From positions 1,922,001 to 1,986,000 of the forward strand of contig NZ_MWFK01000002.1 in the NCBI RefSeq assembly GCF_002078175.1: a stretch of 64,000 nt of DNA, written 5' to 3'. The notes below the pieces were generated by a model, which saw only the letters and a program-made list of their open reading frames with translations, was not told the DNA's origin and made no database searches. The translations under genes were made by a program, and so were the position numbers. Origin of the DNA: Streptomyces sp. M41(2017) (GTDB lineage: Bacteria; Actinomycetota; Actinomycetes; Streptomycetales; Streptomycetaceae). Below, in pieces: positions 7,219-15,586 of this stretch (its first letter is position 1; each line of letters begins with the position of its first letter).

Positions 7219-8967
7219 TCAGGAGGGCCGGGCCATGGCCTTCACGAAGGCGCGCTCGACGTCGGCGGCGGACAGGACGCCGTAGATGTCGCCCGAGTCC
7301 TCCACCACCAGGTACTCGGTGGCGGGGGTGGCGCGCAGGACGTCGAGGAGCTCCTCGCCGGCGAGTTCGGCGGAGACGCGCATGCCGTCGGTGAGGTCCT
7401 GGGCGAGGCCGCTGACGGCGACCCAGGGGCGCCGGTGTTCGGGGACGCCGACGATGGCCGCTTCGCGGACCAGGGAGAGGGGTTCGCCGTCGGCGTCGAC
7501 GACGACCAGGGCGCGGGCTCCGGCGTCGTTGGCGCGGCGCAGGGCCTCGGAGAGCGGGGTGCTGGTCTCGACGGGGACGGCGCGCCGGGTGAGGGAGCGG
7601 GCGCGCAGATCCGGGAGGTGTTCGCGGAGGCGGGCCATGCGCAGGCTGTTGCCGGCGCCGGTCCAGATGATCGCCGCGAGGATGGCGGCGAGCAGGGCGT
7701 CGGTGACGGTGTCCATGCCGCTGATGTCCTCGGGGGCGGCGCCGAGGACGGAGGACTGGGTGAGCAGGGGCAGTCCGATCAGGACGGACACGGCGAGGGC
7801 GCGGCCGACCCAGGCGGCGGCGACGGTTCCGCTCATCGGCCTGCCGGTGATCTTCCAGACGACGGCGCGGAGCATCCGGCCGCCGTCGAGGGGGAGGCCG
7901 GGCAGCAGGTTGAACGCGGCGACGATGAGGTTGGAGATCATCAGGCCTGCCAGCAGGACGCCGGGGACGGTGCCGGGCTCGACGGGGAGCATGGCGAGGT
8001 AGAAGACGCCGGACAGGACGAGGGAGAGCAGGGGGCCGACGAAGGCCAGCACGAACTCGCGGCCGGGGGTCTCGGCTTCCTTCTCGATCTCGGAGACGCC
8101 GCCGAAGAACTGGAGCTGGATGCGGCGCACCGGCAGTTTGAAGCGCAGGGCGGCGACGGTGTGGGCGAGTTCGTGGACGAGTACGGAGGCGTAGAAGGCG
8201 ACCGCGAAGAACAGTGAGACCAGGTAGCGGGCGGCGCCGAGTTCGGGCAGGACGCGGTCGAGCTGCCCGCCGAACACCCAGGTGATCAGGGCGGCGACGA
8301 GGAACCAGCTGGGTGCGACGTACACGGGGACGCCGAACGGCCGTCCCATGAGAAGGCCGCCACCGGGCTCCTTGGGGCGGCGGGGCGGGCGACCGCCCTT
8401 GCCGCCACCGCTGTCGCCGCCGGTTCCGCCGCCTGTGTTGCCGCTGTGGGCGAGGGTCCGGTGGGCGTCGTGGTGCTCGGGCGGTGTTCCGGGGGTGTTT
8501 CCGGTACCGGTGGGGTCGTGGTGCCCGTGGTCCTGGTGCGGCGGGGTCGGGGAGTCGTCTCCGTCGGCGGTCTCGGCCGTGGAGCGGGTGCGCGCGGCGG
8601 GGTCGTCGTCCGCCTCGGAACGTGACCGGGTGTGCGTCGCGGAGCTGTCGTGCGGCGTGGGTCCGGGGGCGTCGGGGGCCGAGGCGGTGATCGGCGTCTC
8701 GCGCGTGGAGGGTGCGGGGCTCTGTCCCGGAGCGGGGCGGGGGGTGGAGGTCTCGGGCCGGGCCGGTGTCGTGCCGCTGTCGGCCGGCTCGGTCCTGCCG
8801 TCGTGTCCGGGGGCTGTGGGCGCCGGCCCGGTGGAGGTCTCGGGTCCGGCCGGTCCGGGGCGCTGGGCGTCGGCGGCCGGGCCGGCGGAGGCTCCGGGCC
8901 TCTCGGGGCCCTCGGTCGCCTCGCCGGTGCCGGACCGCGGCTGCCCGCTCCCGCCGCTCTCGTCCAC
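7219..8967 (-). CDS. M50 site-2 protease with C-terminal CBS domains and long disordered N-terminus
   Basis: 582 residues from GTG 8967 (GAGGGGACATC upstream). Residues 1-205 are low-complexity Pro/Thr/Gly/Asp/His sequence, probably cytosolic and disordered. A membrane domain follows, with the zinc motif HELAH (265-269) and NLLPGLPLDGG (353-363), the second metal-ligand motif of site-2 proteases. Two CBS motifs occupy about 450-575. This class cuts membrane-embedded anti-sigma or signal proteins; CBS domains usually bind adenine nucleotides. ATG at residue 207 is an alternative start that would remove the whole tail. The substrate is unknown. It is divergent from the RecB-like nuclease gene (296-base gap). 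Confidence 0.92.
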   Translation of the reverse strand: MDESGGSGQPRSGTGEATEGPERPGASAGPAADAQRPGPAGPETSTGPAPTAPGHDGRTEPADSGTTPARPETSTPRPAPGQSPAPSTRETPITASAPDAPGPTPHDSSATHTRSRSEADDDPAARTRSTAETADGDDSPTPPHQDHGHHDPTGTGNTPGTPPEHHDAHRTLAHSGNTGGGTGGDSGGGKGGRPPRRPKEPGGGLLMGRPFGVPVYVAPSWFLVAALITWVFGGQLDRVLPELGAARYLVSLFFAVAFYASVLVHELAHTVAALRFKLPVRRIQLQFFGGVSEIEKEAETPGREFVLAFVGPLLSLVLSGVFYLAMLPVEPGTVPGVLLAGLMISNLIVAAFNLLPGLPLDGGRMLRAVVWKITGRPMSGTVAAAWVGRALAVSVLIGLPLLTQSSVLGAAPEDISGMDTVTDALLAAILAAIIWTGAGNSLRMARLREHLPDLRARSLTRRAVPVETSTPLSEALRRANDAGARALVVVDADGEPLSLVREAAIVGVPEHRRPWVAVSGLAQDLTDGMRVSAELAGEELLDVLRATPATEYLVVEDSGDIYGVLSAADVERAFVKAMARPS

Positions 8968-9263
8968 GATGTCCCCTCGTTCGAAGCGTCTCCCCGCCCC
9001 GATCATGCGGAGCAGGAGGGTCTGTGGTCGATGGTATGCGTCCGTCGCGGCGCGTTCCGCCCCGGCACCCCCTCTGTTTTCCGTGCCGTCGCCCGTGTCG
9101 GGGGCGGTCGGACGCCGGCACGGATAGCGGAGGGGTGCCGGGGCCGTGCGGGCCCGGGTCGCGGTGTGCGGCGCGACGCCCGGCGGGGTGGTGTGCGCAT
9201 TCGGGATGGACCGATCCGAACGGGATCACCGGGTGTCAGTGGCGGGCCGTAAGGTCTGTCGTC

Positions 9264-10211
9264 ATGGAAACGAGCACCGAGGGCGCCGCGCCCGAAGAAG
9301 TGGCCGCGGTCGGCGAGGCCGTTGTCGTGCCTGTCGCGGACGGACCGGCCCCGGCGGTCGCGCGTGCGCCCGCGTCGCTGTCGCCCTCGCGTGCCAGTGA
9401 CTTCATGCAGTGTCCGCTGCTGTACCGCTTCCGGGTGATCGACAAGCTGCCCGAGAAGCCGAGCGCGGCGGCGACCCGAGGCACGCTGGTGCACGCGGTG
9501 CTGGAGCGGTTGTTCGACGCCCCGGCCGCGGACCGGACCGCGCCGCGGGCCAAGTCGCTGATCCCCGGTCAGTGGGACCGGTTGCGCGAGACGCGTCCGG
9601 AGGTCGTGGAGCTGTTCGCCGACGACCCGGAGGGCGAGCGGCTGGCGCGCTGGCTGACCGAGGCCGAGCAGCTCGTGGAGCGGTGGTTCACGCTGGAGGA
9701 CCCGTCCCGGCTGGAGCCGGCGGAGCGGGAGCTGTTCGTCGAGGCGCGGCTGGATTCCGGTCTCACCCTGCGCGGCATCATCGACCGGGTCGATGTCGCG
9801 CCGACGGGCGAGGTCCGGATCGTCGACTACAAGACGGGCAAGGCTCCCCGTCCGGAGTACGCCGAGGGCGCCCTGTTCCAGATGAAGTTCTACGCGCTGG
9901 TGGTGTGGCGGCTGAAGCAGGTGGTCCCGCGCCGTCTTCAGCTCGTGTATCTGGGAAGCGGTGACGTGCTGACGTACGACCCGGTGATCGCCGACCTGGA
10001 GCGGGTGGAGCGCAAGTTGCTGGCGCTGTGGGAGGCGATCCGGCTGGCGACGGAGACGGGCGAGTGGCGGCCGCGTCCCACCAAGCTCTGCGGCTGGTGC
10101 GACCACCAGGCGGTGTGTCCGGAATTCGGCGGTACTCCCCCGCCGTATCCGCTCGCGGTCAGGGCGCCCGGGTCGGGTCCCCGCGAGCAGGGCAGAATGG
10201 GGCCGGACTAG
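9264..10211 (+). CDS. RecB-family PD-(D/E)XK exonuclease with probable Fe-S cluster
   Basis: A 315-residue single-domain nuclease. ATG at 9264 is chosen because coding bias and conservation begin there; the ribosome site is weak (AAGG). Conserved parts: SPSRASDFMQCPLLYRF (40-56), GTLVHAVLERLF, IIDRVDVAPTGEVRIVDYKTGK with active-site D174, D188 and K190. Cysteines C50, C276, C279 and C285 are spaced as in AddB/Cas4-type 4Fe-4S nucleases. No helicase domain is fused, unlike RecB. It is followed after 14 bases by a response regulator gene on the same strand. The role in Streptomyces is not established. Confidence 0.9.
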   Translation: METSTEGAAPEEVAAVGEAVVVPVADGPAPAVARAPASLSPSRASDFMQCPLLYRFRVIDKLPEKPSAAATRGTLVHAVLERLFDAPAADRTAPRAKSLIPGQWDRLRETRPEVVELFADDPEGERLARWLTEAEQLVERWFTLEDPSRLEPAERELFVEARLDSGLTLRGIIDRVDVAPTGEVRIVDYKTGKAPRPEYAEGALFQMKFYALVVWRLKQVVPRRLQLVYLGSGDVLTYDPVIADLERVERKLLALWEAIRLATETGEWRPRPTKLCGWCDHQAVCPEFGGTPPPYPLAVRAPGSGPREQGRMGPD

Positions 10212-10225
10212 CGAAGGAGACTTAC

Positions 10226-10897
10226 GTGGCCATCCGCGTCCTACTGGTCGACGACCAGCCGCTGCTGCGCACCGGCTTCCGGATGATTCTGGAGGCGGAG
10301 CCGGATCTCGCGGTCGTCGGCGAGGCCGGTGACGGTCTCCAGGCACTGGATCAGGTGCGGGCGCTGCAGCCCGATGTGGTTCTCATGGACATCCGCATGC
10401 CGCGGATGGACGGTGTCGAGGCGACCCGGCAGATCACCGGCCCCGGCCGGGACGGTCCGGCGAAGGTGCTCGTCCTGACGACGTTCGACCTCGACGAGTA
10501 CGTGGTGGAGGCGCTGCGCGCGGGCGCCAGCGGTTTCCTCCTCAAGGACGCGCCCGCCAACGAGCTGGTGCAGGCGATCCGGGTGGTGGCGGGGGGCGAG
10601 GCGATGCTCGCGCCGAGCATCACGCGCCGGCTGCTCGACAAGTACGCGGGCCATCTGCCGTCCGGTGACGAGCCGGTGCCGGACACCCTGCACACGCTGA
10701 CGGACCGTGAGGTCGAGGTGCTGAAGCTGGTCGCGCGCGGCCTGTCGAACGCGGAGATCGCGGCCGACCTCTTCGTCAGCGAGACCACGGTCAAGACGCA
10801 TGTGGGGCACGTCCTGACGAAGCTGGGGCTCCGCGACCGCGTGCAGGCGGCGGTGTACGCGTACGAGAGCGGGCTGGTGCGTCCCGGGGCGCAGTGA
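10226..10897 (+). CDS. Orphan NarL/LuxR-type response regulator
   Basis: A 223-residue DNA-binding response regulator. GTG at 10226 follows GAAGGAG at 6-bp spacing. The receiver domain (1-120) has DD at 9-10, the phosphorylation site D55 (VVLMDIRMP) and a conserved Lys in LLKDAPAN. The LuxR-type helix-turn-helix (about 155-215) includes LTDREVEVLKLVARGLSNAEIA. No sensor kinase lies beside it, so its partner is elsewhere or it works without phosphorylation. It is in line with the RecB-family nuclease gene (14-base gap). A strong terminator separates it from the next genes. Confidence 0.93.
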   Translation: MAIRVLLVDDQPLLRTGFRMILEAEPDLAVVGEAGDGLQALDQVRALQPDVVLMDIRMPRMDGVEATRQITGPGRDGPAKVLVLTTFDLDEYVVEALRAGASGFLLKDAPANELVQAIRVVAGGEAMLAPSITRRLLDKYAGHLPSGDEPVPDTLHTLTDREVEVLKLVARGLSNAEIAADLFVSETTVKTHVGHVLTKLGLRDRVQAAVYAYESGLVRPGAQ

Positions 10898-10967
10898 CCT
10901 CTCCGGGCCCGACCGCTCGCGCGCCCGCATCGGCCCGGCGGCGGACGGGACGGCCCGGACAACGCGG

Positions 10968-11000
10968 AGGGCGCCCGTTCCCTGGCGGAACGGGCGCCCT
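10968..11000. terminator. Bidirectional terminator between response regulator and binding-protein gene
   Basis: A 14-bp perfect stem: 10968-10981 pairs with 10987-11000, loop of five. It lies between convergent genes. Confidence 0.85.
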
Positions 11001-11023
11001 TCGCGTACGGCGTCGGGCCGAGG

Positions 11024-12604
11024 TCAGTCCTTCTTGATCTCCCAGAAGCGGAACACCGTCGAGGCGTCGAGGCAGTATTCGAGGCCGTAGACGTTGTCGC
11101 GCGCCACGGCGTACTGCTTGGCCTGCCAGATCGGGATGATCGGGAGGTCCTCGGCGACCAGGTCCTGGAGCTTGCCGTAGGAGCCGTCGGTGGAGGAGCG
11201 GTCGCTCTCGGCGGCCGTCTTCGGGATGAGGCTGCCGGTGATCGTGCTGTTGCTGAAGTTGTTGCTCAGCACGTTGCCCTTGCCGAAGAACGGGGCCGTG
11301 AAGTTGTCCGGGTCCGGGTAGTCGGGGACCCAGCCCTTCACGTACACGCCGTACTTGCCGTGGGCGATGTCCTTCTCGTACTGGTCGTAGGCGACGGACT
11401 TCACGGTCGCGTCGAACAGTCCGCTGGCGTTGAGCTGCTTGGCGATCGCCTTGAACTCCTGGTCCGTGGAGGGACCGTAGCGCGAGGGGGTCGACCAGAG
11501 GGTGATCTTCACCTTGCCGGTGATGCCCTCGTCGCGCAGGGCGGCCTCGGCCTTCGACGGCGAGGGGCGGGCGCCGTAGGTGTCGAAGAAGGACGTGCTG
11601 TGGCCGGTGATGCCGGTCGGGATGATCGAGTACAGCGGGGTGGCGGTGTCCTCATAGACGTCGTCGACGAGGGCGTCGCGGTCCAGGAGGTAGGCGATGG
11701 CCTTGCGGACGCCGAGCTTGCCGGCGACCGGGTCGTTCATGTTGAAGACCAGGTGCTGGACCTCGGCGCTGTTGCCCTCGATGACGCTGATGCCGCTGTT
11801 CGCGGAGTCGTTCTGGATCTCCGCGATGTCGTCGGCGGCGAGGCCTCGGTAGGCGAGGTCGACCTGCTTCTTCAGGACGGCGTTCTTCAGCGCCTTCTGG
11901 TCGCCGTGGAAGAACTTCAGCGTGACGCCGGAGTTCTGGACCTCCGCGGTGCCCTTGTAGTGCGGGTTGACCGAGAAGACGGCCTGGTCGTCGCCGAACG
12001 AGTCGAGCTGGTACGGCCCGGAGCCGACGGCGGTGTGGTCCTTGCGGAGGCCGTTGGTGGCGTACTCACGGTGGTCCACGATCGAGCCGGCACCGGAGGC
12101 GATCTTGCTCGGGAAGGTGGCGTCGGCGTACTTGAGCCGGAAGACGACGGTCTTGGAGTCGGGCGTCGCGACCGAGTCGAGCATGGGGAACATGATGGCC
12201 GGACCGGCGGAGTCGTCGATCTTCATGGTGCGGTCGAAGGAGTACTTCACGTCCGCGGAGGTGAGCGCGTCACCGTTGCTGAACTTCAGACCGTCCTGGA
12301 GCGTGCACTTGTACACCTTGGTCCCGGTGTCGGTGAACGCGCACTCCTTGGCCGCCTCGGGCTCGGGCTCGGTGCCGCCCTTGGGGAAGCTCAACAGCGA
12401 CTGGAAGACGTTGTTGAACAGCAGCCACGATCCTGGGTCGTAGCCGGAGGCGGGGTCGGTGGCGAGGACGTCGTCGGACATCCCCATCACCACGGAGGAG
12501 CCGTCGCTCCCGGAATCGCCCGTCTCCGAGCCGCATCCGGTCAACAGGCCGGAGGCCAGCCCCGCCACGATCGGCAGGACTGGCCACTGGTTGCGCATGT
12601 TCAC
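11024..12604 (-). CDS. ABC transporter family-5 solute-binding lipoprotein (copy 1)
   Basis: About 526 residues; an extracellular binding protein of the oligopeptide/nickel (SBP_bac_5) family. Start uncertain: GTG 12604 has AAGG nine bases upstream, while TTG 12610 and ATG 12598 are alternatives. A lipoprotein signal ends at LLTGCGS, with lipidated Cys near residue 24. Typical segments: CTLQDGLKFSNGDALTSADVKYSFDR, and a C-terminal PIIPIWQAKQYAV motif. It is a clear paralogue of the gene upstream (12674-14278); both share the same plan and many identical segments. No permease or ATPase gene lies nearby. The ligand is unknown; peptides are most likely by family. Confidence 0.92.
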   Translation of the reverse strand: MNMRNQWPVLPIVAGLASGLLTGCGSETGDSGSDGSSVVMGMSDDVLATDPASGYDPGSWLLFNNVFQSLLSFPKGGTEPEPEAAKECAFTDTGTKVYKCTLQDGLKFSNGDALTSADVKYSFDRTMKIDDSAGPAIMFPMLDSVATPDSKTVVFRLKYADATFPSKIASGAGSIVDHREYATNGLRKDHTAVGSGPYQLDSFGDDQAVFSVNPHYKGTAEVQNSGVTLKFFHGDQKALKNAVLKKQVDLAYRGLAADDIAEIQNDSANSGISVIEGNSAEVQHLVFNMNDPVAGKLGVRKAIAYLLDRDALVDDVYEDTATPLYSIIPTGITGHSTSFFDTYGARPSPSKAEAALRDEGITGKVKITLWSTPSRYGPSTDQEFKAIAKQLNASGLFDATVKSVAYDQYEKDIAHGKYGVYVKGWVPDYPDPDNFTAPFFGKGNVLSNNFSNSTITGSLIPKTAAESDRSSTDGSYGKLQDLVAEDLPIIPIWQAKQYAVARDNVYGLEYCLDASTVFRFWEIKKD

Positions 12605-12634
12605 GTGCAAGTGCCTTGTCGTTGGAACTGGTGC

Positions 12635-12661
12635 ACCCGGGGCCCGCGAGGGGCCCCGGGT
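12635..12661 (-). terminator. Hairpin between the two binding-protein genes
   Basis: A perfect 11-bp GC-rich stem (12635-12645 with 12651-12661, five-base loop) right after the upstream gene's stop. There is no T-run. It suggests the two paralogues are transcribed separately. Confidence 0.7.
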
Positions 12662-12673
12662 CGGATCGGTCGG

Positions 12674-14278
12674 TCAGCCGCTCACACCGCGGCCGAGCTC
12701 CCACAGCTGAAGGGTGGAGGAGGAGTTGAGCGCCCACTCCGAACCCGTGATGTCGTCGCGCGCGGCGATGTACTGCTTGCCCTGCCAGAGCGGGATCAGC
12801 GGCACGTCGTCGGCGACGATGTCCTGGATCTGCGTGAGGCTCTTCGACGCGCTGAGGCGGTCGGCCTCGCGGCGGGACTCCGGGATCAGGTTGTTGATGA
12901 TGTTGCTGTTCGAGTAGGGCGACTTGAGGAAGTTGTCCTTGTCGAGGAACGGCGCCAGGTAGTTGTCGGCGTCGGGGAAGTCGGGGAACCAGCCCATGCC
13001 CCACACGTCGTAGTCGTTGGCGCGCTCGGCCGGGACGAACTTGTCCCAGGCGGTGCCCTGGATGCTGACGTCGAAGAGGCCGCTCGCGTTGAGCTGCTTC
13101 TTCAGGATCTCGAACTCCTGCTTGGTGATCGAGCCGTAGTGGTCGGTCGTGTAGTGCAGGGTGACCTTGACCGGAGAGGTGATGCCGGCCTTGTTCAGCG
13201 CGGTCCGGGCGCGGGTGACGCTCGGGTCGCCGTACTTGTTGAAGAAGGCGTTGGAGTGGCCGGTGATGGTCGCGGGGACCATCGAGTAGAGCGGCTCGGC
13301 CTGCGTTCCGTAGACCTTGGCGACGAGTTCACCGCGGTCGATGACCTGTGCCATGGCCTGGCGGACGGCCTTGTTCTTCACCGACGGGGCGTTGGTGTTG
13401 AAGGCCAGGTAGCGGATCTCGAGACCGGGCATCTCGTTCAGGTTGACGTTGCCGCCCGCGGCGTTCGACAGCTTGGTGATCTGCGTGGGCGTCATCGAGC
13501 GGGTCATCAGGTCGATGTCGCCCTTTTCGAGGGCGGTTCCCATGGTGTCGGCGTCCGCGAAGGACCGCATCTCGACCTTGGAGTTCTTCACCTTCAGCTG
13601 ACCCTTGTAGTTCGGGTTCTTGCTGAAGACGGCCTTGACGACCGCGTCGTCCTTGACCTCGGACTCCAGGGTGTAGGGACCGGAGCCGTCGACGGAGAAG
13701 CCGTCGCGCAGCTTGCCCTTGTCGTAGTCCTTCGGGTTCACGATGCCGGCGACGGGGGTCGACAGCTTGAACGGGAAGGTCGCGTCCGCGCTCTTGAGGT
13801 GGAAGATCACCTGGCGGTCGCCCTGGGTCTCGACCGTGTCGATGGTGGACAGCAGGGCGAACACACCACTGTCGGCCTTGATGGCGCGCGCACGGTCGAT
13901 GGAGAACTTGACGTCCTTCGCGGTGACCGCGTCGCCGTTGGAGAACTTCAGACCCTCGCGCAGCGTGCACGAGTAACGCTCGTTGCCGCTGTCGCTGAAC
14001 CCGCACTTCTCCGCGGCCTCGGGCTCGGGCTCACCGTCGCCGCGCGGCTGGATCATCAGCGTCTGCACGGTCTGGCGCAGCACGTTCCAGGTGCCGACGT
14101 CGTACGCGTAGGCGGGGTCGAACGGAGCCGGGGCGTCCTTCGACGCGGTGAACCGGTCCGTGGTGCCGACAACGATGGCATCGCCACTGCTGCTGCCGCT
14201 GTCGGACCCACCACACGCAGCGAGCACCGGGGCGAGCAGACCGACCACGGCCGGCAGCACCAAAGTCTTGCGGTTCAT
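12674..14278 (-). CDS. ABC transporter family-5 solute-binding lipoprotein (copy 2)
   Basis: A 534-residue exported binding protein. ATG 14278 follows GGAG at suitable spacing. The signal peptide MNRKTLVLPAVVGLLAPVLA ends before ACGGSDSG, giving lipidated Cys22. A Ser/Gly linker precedes the family-5 domain: CTLREGLKFSNGDAVTAKDVKFS, then PLIPLWQGKQYIA near the end. It is homologous to the downstream gene over its full length, which points to a local duplication followed by divergence. Membrane components are absent, so both proteins must use a distant ABC permease or act as sensors. The substrate is unknown. Confidence 0.93.
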   Translation of the reverse strand: MNRKTLVLPAVVGLLAPVLAACGGSDSGSSSGDAIVVGTTDRFTASKDAPAPFDPAYAYDVGTWNVLRQTVQTLMIQPRGDGEPEPEAAEKCGFSDSGNERYSCTLREGLKFSNGDAVTAKDVKFSIDRARAIKADSGVFALLSTIDTVETQGDRQVIFHLKSADATFPFKLSTPVAGIVNPKDYDKGKLRDGFSVDGSGPYTLESEVKDDAVVKAVFSKNPNYKGQLKVKNSKVEMRSFADADTMGTALEKGDIDLMTRSMTPTQITKLSNAAGGNVNLNEMPGLEIRYLAFNTNAPSVKNKAVRQAMAQVIDRGELVAKVYGTQAEPLYSMVPATITGHSNAFFNKYGDPSVTRARTALNKAGITSPVKVTLHYTTDHYGSITKQEFEILKKQLNASGLFDVSIQGTAWDKFVPAERANDYDVWGMGWFPDFPDADNYLAPFLDKDNFLKSPYSNSNIINNLIPESRREADRLSASKSLTQIQDIVADDVPLIPLWQGKQYIAARDDITGSEWALNSSSTLQLWELGRGVSG

Positions 14279-14743
14279 GCTCGAGTTTCTCCAGAGCTGT
14301 AGTTTCCGCGAGCCGGCATGCAGGGGTGGCGCGGCGGGTCACGGGGTTACGGCGACGTTCTCGCGATGACATTAGTCCGCGCCGCCAGGACGGCCCGCAG
14401 GCACTGGAGTTGTGGTGCGCTCACGCTGCGAAACCGGGCGCGGACGCACCGATAACCCGACACGGGAAGGATTCGTGCAGCGTTCCATCAATCGGGACAC
14501 AAGGGCGTGCCGGGCCTTCACGAATGGGGGGTCAACACACAAGTCGGTCCCCCTGTCGACCCCCCGTTAAGTGACGAACATCACAGTGTCAACTCGGTTG
14601 GAGAGTACCGGAATTCAGCCATCCGCCCGATTGCGCGTTCCCGGGGAGCCCTCGCCCGCGGTTACCACAGGGAACCCCCGGGTCGAATTCCGGTATTCGA
14701 CTCCGCACAGGGAGTGATTCGACGGCGCACCCTCGGTGAAGGG
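14279..14743. promoter_or_regulatory. Gene-free 465-base region with inverted repeats
   Basis: No convincing gene. Two structures are visible. GGGGGGTC at 14526-14533 can pair with GACCCCCC at 14558-14565 over a 24-base loop. GTCGAAT at 14682-14688 and ATTCGAC at 14695-14701 form an operator-like palindrome with a six-base centre. The stretch 14560-14610 is A/T-richer than its surroundings. It should contain the promoter of the binding-protein gene (14278) and the end of the HAD transcript. Confidence 0.5.
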
Positions 14744-15445
14744 TCAGTTCATTTCCGTCATCAGCCCGTGCAGGAAAGGCAGGTCGACTTCTTCCAGCGA
14801 GGTGACCACCGTGCGGCGCCACGCGGGCTCGATGGGGGCGACGGAGGGGACGGCGACCACATGGCATCCGGCGGCCTCGGCCGCGGCGACACCCGTCGCG
14901 GTGTCCTCGATGACGGCGCAGCGACCGGGTTGCGCGCCGAGCCGGGAGGCGGCGAGGAGATAGGGGTCGGGGAACGGCTTGGTCCGTTCCACCTCGTCGC
15001 CCGCGACGGTCAGGGTGAAGAAGTGGGGGCCGATGGAGCCGAGGACGCGGTCGATGATCCGCCGGTGCGAGGCGGAGACCAGGGCCGTGGGGATCTCGTG
15101 GGCGGCCAGTTCGGCCAGGAGTCTGGTCGCGCCCGGCATCAGGGGCAACGACTGCCCGATCAGGGCCTCGAAACCGTCGTTGAGCAGCACGGACAGCTCG
15201 GCGAGGGTGATGTCGGCGCCGGTGGCCTCGATGAGGAAACCCGCGCTGCGGGTCATGGGGCCGCCGACCACCACGTGCCGCCAGGACTCGTCCAGGGTGT
15301 GCCCGAGGGCCTTGAAGACCTCGACCTCCACGTCCCACCAGAATCCCTCGGTGTCGACCAGGGTTCCGTCCATGTCGAGGAGAACGGCCTGCAGGGCGGA
15401 GCCTTCGGCCGTACGGGTTCCGAGCGCGGGGACCGTACTGGTCAT
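14744..15445 (-). CDS. HAD-family phosphatase (beta-phosphoglucomutase/sugar-phosphatase type)
   Basis: A 233-residue HAD hydrolase. ATG 15445 is preferred because AAGGAGGTG lies nine bases upstream; the frame opens 18 codons earlier. Motif I is LLDMDGTLVDTE with nucleophile D24 and acid/base D26. Motif II is VSASHR. Motif III/IV is KPFPDPYLLAASRLG and CAVIEDTATGV. The helical cap between motifs I and II marks subclass I, often acting on small phosphosugars. It lies downstream of metH on the same strand (141 bases). A hairpin sits in its leader. The substrate cannot be set from sequence. Confidence 0.9.
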   Translation of the reverse strand: MTSTVPALGTRTAEGSALQAVLLDMDGTLVDTEGFWWDVEVEVFKALGHTLDESWRHVVVGGPMTRSAGFLIEATGADITLAELSVLLNDGFEALIGQSLPLMPGATRLLAELAAHEIPTALVSASHRRIIDRVLGSIGPHFFTLTVAGDEVERTKPFPDPYLLAASRLGAQPGRCAVIEDTATGVAAAEAAGCHVVAVPSVAPIEPAWRRTVVTSLEEVDLPFLHGLMTEMN

Positions 15446-15471
15446 CCTGGCGCACCTCCTTGAGGGACGAT

Positions 15472-15514
15472 CAGGCCGGTCGCCCCTTTTTTCGTGCAAG
15501 GGACAACCGGCCTG
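15472..15514 (-). promoter_or_regulatory. Leader hairpin before the HAD phosphatase gene
   Basis: CAGGCCGGT at 15472-15480 pairs with ACCGGCCTG at 15506-15514. Inside, CCCTT/AAGGG can extend the stem past a small symmetric internal loop. It ends about 17 bases before the Shine-Dalgarno, so it could be a metH terminator or a control element for the HAD gene. The T-run lies inside the loop on the plus strand, which argues against a simple terminator. Confidence 0.45.
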
Positions 15515-15586
15515 CGGTGGACCGACCAGTGTACGACTTATCCGATCAGTGTGCTGAGCGGCGCGCGGCGGAGCGCGTCGGAGCGG

